Part shown: positions 36,991 through 45,900 of the stretch, in pieces | Layout: each line of letters opens with the position of its first letter | Position numbering within the stretch: position 1 is the stretch's first letter | Assembly: GCA_012514255.1 (NCBI GenBank) | Contig: JAAZAP010000244.1 | Location: forward strand, 1-48,609 | Length of the DNA: 48,609 nucleotides | DNA from: Bacteroidales bacterium | Lineage (GTDB): Bacteria; Bacteroidota; Bacteroidia; Bacteroidales; VadinHA17 | Direction: 5' to 3' | Made by a program: the position numbers and the translations under genes | Notes under the pieces: model-generated | What the model was told of the DNA's origin: nothing | Seen by the model: the letters and a program-made list of their open reading frames with translations, nothing else | Database searches by the model: none

Positions 36991-39900
36991 CAACAGTCAC
37001 TCCAGGCGACATTACATAGGTGTCATAACAACCGTTCGCCGAGTACGCGTGCAGCGTGATGTCATAGATACCCTCCGTGGTGTACCGGTGGTACGGATCG
37101 CGCAGATGCGAAGTGTCACCGTCACCAAACTCCCAGATAAAGGTGTCACCGCCTTCGGTGAGGTTGAACAGCCTTACCTCCTCGTCATTGACATATACCT
37201 TCGGCGGCGAGACATCAAAGTAAGCCCTTGGCGAGGGATAGACATTAACCACCTGCGACTCAGAGTCTGTGCCGCCGGGACCGGTGACATACAGCGTAAC
37301 CAGGTAGGTTCCTGCCTGCACATAGGTGTAGTTCGGATTCATGGCGTTCGACGTATGTCCGTCACCAAAGTCCCAGTAATAGCTGGTGGCATAGAGCGAG
37401 GTGTTGTTGACTGAAACATTCCACGGCTGACAACCTGACGGTATGGAGTCAAAGGCGGCTATCGGAGGCGTGGGCAGTACCCTTACCGTGTTAACAACCG
37501 ATTCGGTACAGACGCCGTTGCTCACTGTCAGGCTTACGCCGAAGTCGCCGGGAGCAGCATAGGTATGCACCGGTGCCTCATCCGTTGAGGTGTCGCCGTC
37601 AGCGAAGTCCCACAACCAGGTCCAGTTGCCGGCATTGGTGTTGTTGGTGAAGCTGACGGTGGCATCAGGATAAACCTGCGAGGCCGGGATGGCAGTGAAG
37701 GCAGGCACCGGGGTGGGATAAACCACCAGCGGCATTGTCGTCTCACTGATACAGCCGAAGAACGACTCCGTCCTCAGCGTAACATCGTACGTCACCAGAT
37801 CAGTGCCTGTATTGTAGTAGACATGGCTGATCACGTTCGATCCTGATTCCATGTTGCCGTCGCCATAGGTCCAGTCATACCTGAACGCACCCGGCAGGGT
37901 TGAGAACATCACACTCTCACCCGAACAGATTGTGTCATCACTTATAACGAAGTCAGAGAGTATCTCCGGGTAAACGGTGATATTCTGTTCCATAGAAGAG
38001 ACGCATCCGTTGGCCGAGGTTACCTCCAGCCTTACGGTGTAGTAAGCCAGCGATGCGGTTGTATTGGGATAAGTATGTGACGTATTGACTTCCGTCGAGG
38101 TCTGTGTGTCGCCAAAGTCCCACAACACGGAGGTGTACCCCGTGGAGCCGTTGGTGAAGTTGACTGTCAGCGGCTGGCATCCGGAAGGAGCATCCACGGT
38201 GAACATAGCCACCGGTTTCTCAACCTGTACCACAAGTGTATCGAGGCCAACACAACCCTTGCTGTCGGTCACCTGGTAGATCAGCCTGTAATAGCCCTCC
38301 ATCGAGGTGTTGAACACCGGGTTCTCTATGTTGTACTGACTCAGCGGTCCAACATCGCCAAACCACCTGTGGGCGCTGTAAACACCTGATCCTCCTGCCG
38401 GGTTACCGTGCAGCTGCGTGGGCACGCCACCACAGACAAGCAGGGTATCAACAGGTTCGATCTGCGCCGTGGGCCATTCATTGACTGTCAGCAGTGCCTC
38501 CCGGGTGTAGTAGAGCCCGCACGGACCGGTGATCTCGAGCCGGTAGTGCCATCCGTTCATGGCGGTGGTGGCACTCATGATCACCAGCTGTGGGGTCTGT
38601 GTGCCCTGGTAGAGGGCGCCGTCACCCAGGTTATTCCATCCCGAACCTTCGTTCACCTGCCATATCGTGGTCTCTCCGGCACCGGTGTTGAACACCTGCG
38701 AGAAGAAGACCGCTCCGGCCTGGTCACACACCTCTGCATCAGCCGGCTCAGATATGATTGAAGGCTCCGCGTAAACCCTGAGAGGAGCAAACGAGCTGGT
38801 GACAGGAGGCTGACAGGTACCTGACACAACCACCCTTACAAGATAACCGTTCATCGACAGATCAAGGTTATTGATTGTAAGATCGGGGGTGGTGGTTCCT
38901 GAATAGGTTGCACCATCCGTCACGTCGACGAAGCCGGAGCCACTGTTCACCTGCCACTGGTAGGCCACGGTGGTGCCTGCAGCAAGTGCGCTGAAGGTGG
39001 CGCTGCCGCCGGGACAACCCCTGAACTCATCAGGATGATCAGAGAGCTCAGGTGCAGTGTATACGGTGAGAGCAGCCTCGTCAGAGACCAGGTCTGCCGA
39101 GCAGTCGCCGCCGATGATAACCCTGTACCGGGTGCCATCCATGGTACGCGACGGGCCGAAGACCATCAGCGTGGGCGTCTGAACTCCCATATAGATACCA
39201 CTATTGGTCAGGTTATCCCATGTGGTGCCGTCGAAGGCCTGCCACTGGTAACTCAGATTGGCACCGTCGGCAAGTGCTGTGAAGCTCGCGGTCATGAACT
39301 CGCATATGGCCGAGTCAGCAGGCTGTTGCGTGATGAGAGTCTCAATGGAGACATCCAGCTGCACCGTCTGAGAGACGGCTTTGGGCGTACATGTGCCTTC
39401 AATCTCTACACGGTAACGGTAGTTGTCATAGGTGCGAGGCACGGCTGTCAGCGTCAGCAGGTTCGTGGTGGCACCGGAATAGACTCCGTCGTCAGTGATA
39501 GCGTCAAAACCGAGGCCATCGCCCTTATCAACGTACCACTGGTACGTAAGGACAGTGCCCTGTGCCGACACGGTGAACGAGGTATTTGTGTTCTCGCATA
39601 TTGTTGCAGCAACAGGCTGTGCAAGTATCTCAGGCGCGGTGTCGACCGTCAGCAGGGCAGCCGCAGAGGTGTCAGGAGGCAGGCATGTGCCGCTTACTAT
39701 CACCCTGAACATGTCCCCGCTCATGGTGCGGTGTGTGCCGTTGACCTTGAGATTCATCGTCGAGACACCGAAGTAGGTGGCCGTCTCGGGGAGGTTGTTC
39801 CAGTTGGTGCCTCCGTCAATACTGCGCTGCCACCTGTAGATCGCACCGGTAGTGACACCGGCATCAACTATGAAGTCAGCTATGCCGTACTCACAGATCA

Positions 39901-42900
39901 CCACGTCATCAGGCTGGTCAACAATCTCCGGCAGCTCGTTCACTGTCAGGAAGGCCGGCATCGAGGTCAGGCTTGATCCGCAGGTGCTGCTGACCACAGC
40001 CCTGTAGGCCGTATTGTTGTCAGCCGTGGCCACTGCGGCAATTGTGTATGTCGATGCTGTCTCACCTGTGAGCGGCGTCCAGGTTGCGCCTCCGTCAAGG
40101 CTGCGCTCCCACTGGTACGACGGGTTCGTCGTCAGACCGGCATCAACGGTGAAGGTGGCCGTCTCGCCCTCGCAGAGGGTGAGGCTGGCAGGATGCTGCG
40201 TAATCTCCGCCTGACGCGTCACGGTAAGAGTGACAGGATCAGATTCAATATAAGGAGTACATGTTCCTGATACTCTGACCATATACTGGTATCCTGACAT
40301 CATCTCCAGCGCGCTGACCACGGTGAGCGTGGCAGTGTTGGCACCCTGGTAGCGGGCCCCGGTAGCCGGATTCCAGCCGCTGCCGGTATCAACAAACCAC
40401 TGGTAAAGCGGGCTTGTTGTGACACCTGCATCTACAGTGAAGACAGCATCCTCACCCGAGCATAATGTGACATCAGCAGGCTGCGCAATGATCTCAGGCT
40501 TCTCATTGACGGTGAGAGTAACTATATCCGACAGCACCGGCACGGGACAATCGCCCGAGATCTCAGCCTGGTACAGGTAACCGTTCATGGCACTGACTGC
40601 TGTCACACTGAGTGTGGCTGCGGTCTCACCCGGCATGAGCGTCATGCCGCTGCCGGTGTCAACAAACCACTGGTAAAGCGGATTGGTGGTGCCACCGGCG
40701 TCGGTGACGAAGGTTGCCACATCATCCTCGCAGACAGTCAGGCTGACAGGCTGGACAACAATCTCGGGAACCGTTTTGACGTCAATGGTTGCCGAGCCGG
40801 TAAGATCAGCATGAGGCGCCGCAACGGTACACCCGTTGTTATCAGTCACCGAGGTGATTGTATAGGTGGTTGTGACCATCGGGTTGACCGTTATCGGGTC
40901 GCCGCTGGCATAGTTGTTTACTGTTGTTCCGTCGCTGAGGACCACCGTGAAGGGTGCCTCACCGGTAGTGATTGTCACGGTCACCGTGGCGGCGTCACCC
41001 GGGCAGACGAATCCTGTTCCTGCTATTGATGCCACCGGCAGAGGATTGACGGTTACAACAACGGTGTCACTGTACGCGGGATCACATGCTGCCGAGTTGA
41101 CACGGCGACGGAAGTGGGTTGTCTGAAGTATGCCCGCGGGCGGATCGTATGATGCCATGTTGGCTCCTGATACGTCGCTCCAGTTAATGCCGCCGTCGAG
41201 ACTGCGCTCCCACTGGAAGAGTATCGTAGCCGGACCGCCTGACGGAGCCGTCACCTCACTGAGAGGCGTCGGGTCACCCTGGTAACACACTTCCTGGTCT
41301 CCGTCAATGGAACCCGGAAGCAGCTGCGGAGGCTGAGTGATCAGGATAGTAGCCTGTGCGTTGCAGCTGTTGGCATCAATAACCTGCACAGTAACCTCGC
41401 CTGCGGCGCCTCCCGTAAAGGAAGCCGATGTGCCGGTGAGATTCACCGTTGCTCCTGCAGTGTTGGTGATGACACTAAGAACATATGGCGACGTGCCGCC
41501 GGATACCGAGAAGGAACCGGTGGCTGTAGCATCGCCGAAGCATGCAAGCACAACATCCGGAGTCTTGCCAAGAGTCAGCACTGCCGGCTCAAGAAGCACG
41601 ACAGTGGTCGTCGATGTACAGTTGTTGGCATCGGTGACAGTGACACTGTAGGTGCCTGCCGCCAGACCGCTGATATCCTCAGTGATGGCTGTGTATCCGG
41701 CAGGACCGGTCCATTCGTATGCAAACGGAGCCTCGCCGCCGCTGACAACCAGGTCAATGGCGCCGTCAGTGCCTCCGTTGCATTTAATGTTATACCCGCC
41801 GGCATAGACAACCGGGGTGGTTGTCAGCACTATCGGCGGATTGACGGTGATGGTCACCTGGTCACTGGCAGTACAGCCGTTCCTGTCGGTGATGGTTACG
41901 GTATAGGTTGTTGTGGCTGCCGGCTTGGCAGTAGGACTGGCTACATTGGTGTAGTTGAGCCCGGCTGCAGGTGTCCAGTTGTATGTATAGTCTCCTGATA
42001 ACAGCAGCTCACCTCCGGCACCGACAGCCGTAAGATTGGCCACGGACGTCGGGCATGCGCCGATGATGTAGTCGTCGGCCGTGGCAGTGACTGTCAGCGG
42101 CGGCGCCACATTGACCTGCACCTGTGCGGTGGTAGTGCAACCGTTGGAATCGGTAACAAGAACTGTATAGAGTGTCGAGACCGCCGGCTTGGCAGTCGGG
42201 TTGGCCTTCGTGGCGTCATCAAGAGTCAGCGGGTTGTCCCAGAGATACGTATAACCGCCCTCGCCGCCGCTGACGGTGGTGCTCAGGTGAGCCACCGAGA
42301 GCGGACATTCGCCTATCGGGTCGTCATCAACGGCAGCCGTAGCCGTGAGCGGCGGGGCTATGTTGATGGTGACATCGGCAGTGACAGTACAACCGTTGGC
42401 GTCAGTGACAGTGACGGTATAGGTCGTATTGACCGTGGGTGAAGCAACAGGACTCTTGATATTCGGATCATCAAGTGATGCCGCCGGAGCCCAGCTGTAG
42501 GTGTAAAGCTCCTCTCCTCCGGTGACAGCCACATCAAGGGTGGTCGACTGCCCGGGACAGTCACCGATAAGGTAATCGGCAGCCGTGGCTATGGCTGCCA
42601 GCGGAGGACGCACTTCAATGGTTATGATATTGGTAGCGGTACATCCGTTGGCGTCAGTCACGGTCACCGTGTAAGTGGTGGTTGATGCGGGCTTGGCAAT
42701 CGGGTTGGGAATATCTGTTGCACTCAGGCCGGCTGAAGGAGCCCAGCTCCAGGTATAATCGCCGCCAGCAAGCTCCTCACCGCCGTTGGCTGTGGCAGTG
42801 ATCTGAGCCACCGAGGTGGGACAGGTGCTGAGGATATAATCGTCAGCCGTTGCTGAAACGGTCAGCTCAGGTGCAACAACAATCTCAATATCATCCGATG

Positions 42901-45900
42901 CCTGACAACCGTTGGCATCAGTCACAGTCACCGTATAGGTGGTGGTTGATGCGGGTTTGGCAATCGGATCACTAACGTTCGGGTTATTGAGACCCGTGAC
43001 AGGCGTCCAGCTATAGGTGTAACCTGCCTCGCCGCCGGTGACGGTTGCGCTCAGGTTCGACCTTGATGTCGGACATGTACCTATGAGCTGGTCATCAGCC
43101 ATGGCCGTGACAACAAGCTCGGGAAGAACTGTCACTGTAACAGGCGCCGTGGTCTGGCAGCCGTTATTGTCAGTCACCGTAACTGTATAGGTTGTGGTAA
43201 CATCCGGTTTGGCTGTCGGACTCTTGATCGCCGGATCACTTAGTCCTTCAACAGGCAGCCAGCTGTATGACACATATGGTGTCTCTCCGCCGTTGACTAT
43301 TACATCAAGCGTTGTCACTGATGACATGCAGGTGCCTATGTTCGGGTCACTCACCGTGGCCGTGGCCATCAGCTCTGGAGCTACCGTGATGGTCAGTGAG
43401 GTGGTGGCCGTACATCCGTTGATGTCAGTGACAAGAACAGTATACGTGGTTGTCACTGCAGGCTTGGCTGTCGGGTTGGCTACGTCTTCTGCACTGAGAC
43501 CGGTGGCAGGCGACCAGAGATAAGTGTATCCCGGCTCTCCGCCTGAAGCCGTTGCAGTAAGCTCTGCATCAGATGTGGGGCATGTGCCTATGTTATAATC
43601 ATCAGCTGCCACGGTAACATTAAGTACCGGTGCAACCATTACCTCTATGCTGGCAGTAGTCTGGCAGCCATTGGCATCAGTGACGGTGACAGTGTACAGG
43701 GTTGTTGCTGATGGCTTGGCCGTAGGCGTCTTGCTGTTCGGGTCACTCAGTCCGGCAACGGGAGCCCATAGATATGTGTACCCGGGTTCGCCGCCTGTGG
43801 CGGTAACATCGAGATGAGCTACCGAGGTGGGACAGGTGCCGATCAGGTTGTCATCAACGGTAGCTGTTGCAATAAGCTCGGGAGCTACCGTAACGGTGAC
43901 GTCGGCCGTGGCCGTACAGCCGTTGTTGTCGGTGACAGTAACGATGTAGGTGGTGGTTGTGGCCGGCTTGGCCAACGGCGTCTGTATCGAAGGATTATCA
44001 AGTCCGTCAACAGGCAGCCAGCTGTAGGTGTAACCCGGCTCGCCGCCAAGGGCCACCGCATTTAGAGTGGTCCTCGAATCCGGACAGGTGCCTATAAGCG
44101 GATCAGCTGCTGAGGCGGTGACAGTAAGCTCGGGCGCCACGTTAATTGTGATATCCCTCGAGACAGTACAGTCGTTCTGGTCAGTCACCGTGAGTGTGTA
44201 GGTTGTTGTGACGTCAGGCTTGGCCGTTGGGTTGGGACCAGTGTCGTTGTTCAGTCCCTCAGCCGGGGTCCACAGGTAAGTGTATCCCGGTTCGCCACCA
44301 CCGGCAGTGGAGGTGATATGTGCCTCCGAACCCGGACAGGTGCCTATCTGGCTGTCATCGACGGCCAGCGTCAGTGTCAGTGCCGGCTGAACGGTGATAA
44401 GGATGCTCGAGGTGGCCGTGCAGCCGTTGGCATCAGTGACGGTGACAGTGTAGGTTGTCGTTACTGCAGGCTTAGCCGTGGGTGTCTGGCTGTAGGCATC
44501 ATCAAGACCTGTAAGCGGGGCCCACCTGTAAGAATAAGGTCCTTCGCCGCCGATAACGGTAGCATCAAGATGCGAGACCGAGGTGGGGCATGTGCCAATG
44601 ATTTCATCATCCGCAGATGCAGTAACACCAAGATCAGGCGCAACATTAACTGTGACAGATGCCTGATCGGTACACCCGTTGGCGTCAGTGACGGTGACAG
44701 TGTAGACAGTGGTCACCGCAGGCTTCGCCGTAGGCGTGGGACTGGTGGCATCATTAAGCGTGCCGGCATTATCCCATAGATAGGTGTAGGCTCCCTCGCC
44801 GCCGGTGGCCGTGGCGCTGAGATGAGCCACTGAGGTGGGACAGGTGCCTATCAGGTTGTCATCAACCGTGGCTGTCACATCGAGCTCGGGCGCGACATTG
44901 ACTGTCACGTTCGCGGTGACGGTGCAACCGTTGGCGTCAATCACTGTAACAGTATAAGTGGTTGTAGCCACAGGCTTCGCCATGGGCTCCTGTACGGTCG
45001 CGTCACTCAGCCCCTCATCAGGCATCCAGCTGAAGCTGTAAGGAGCCTCGCCACCGTTAACGGTGACATGCAACTGTGTGTCCGATAACGGGCATGCACC
45101 GATGAGATTGTCATCAGCAAAAGCCACTGCCGTGAGCACCGGGGCAACATCAATGGTTACCGAACCGGTCTTGACACATCCGTTGGCGTCAGTGACAGTG
45201 ACGGTATAGGTGGTGGTCGAGGCCGGTGTTGCAACCGGGTTGGAGATATTGGCTGCACTCAGTCCTGCTGCAGGCGACCAACTGTAGAGATATCCTCCTG
45301 CGGGTTCAACACCGCCGGTAACGGTAGCCTCCAGCTGGGCTGATGAACATGTTCCGATCAGATTGTCATCAGCGGTCACAGTGACCACCAGGTCTGTCGG
45401 CTGTGTGATGGTCCATGAACCTTTGATATCGCATCCGTGAGCATCAGTGACGGTAAGGTCATAGGTGCCTGCTGTCAGTCCGCCCTGGTTCGGGGCGCCG
45501 GCAGTGATGCCGCTGCCGTCGGAGGTGGTCCATGCATATATATAAGGTGCGGTGCCACCGGTGACAGATGTAATGATGGTGCCATTGCTGCCGTCATAAC
45601 AGCTTACATTGGTAACCGTGGCCGTCAGGTTGAGAGCCGGCGGCTCGGTGACAATGATGGTAGCCTCTTCCGTGCAGCTGTGCGCATCGGTGACCTGCAC
45701 GGTGATGGTACCGCCACCGGCATCGGTGACGGCTACCGACGTAGCCGACGTCGTGAGGGTGGCCCCTGAGGTGTTCACCAGCGTGTTGAATGTGTAAGGC
45801 GCCGTTCCTCCGGCGACGGTGAAACTGCCGGCGCCCGTGGGATCACCATTGCAGATCAGTTCCATATTGCCTGTAGAGGAGAGCGTTAGCACATCGGGCT

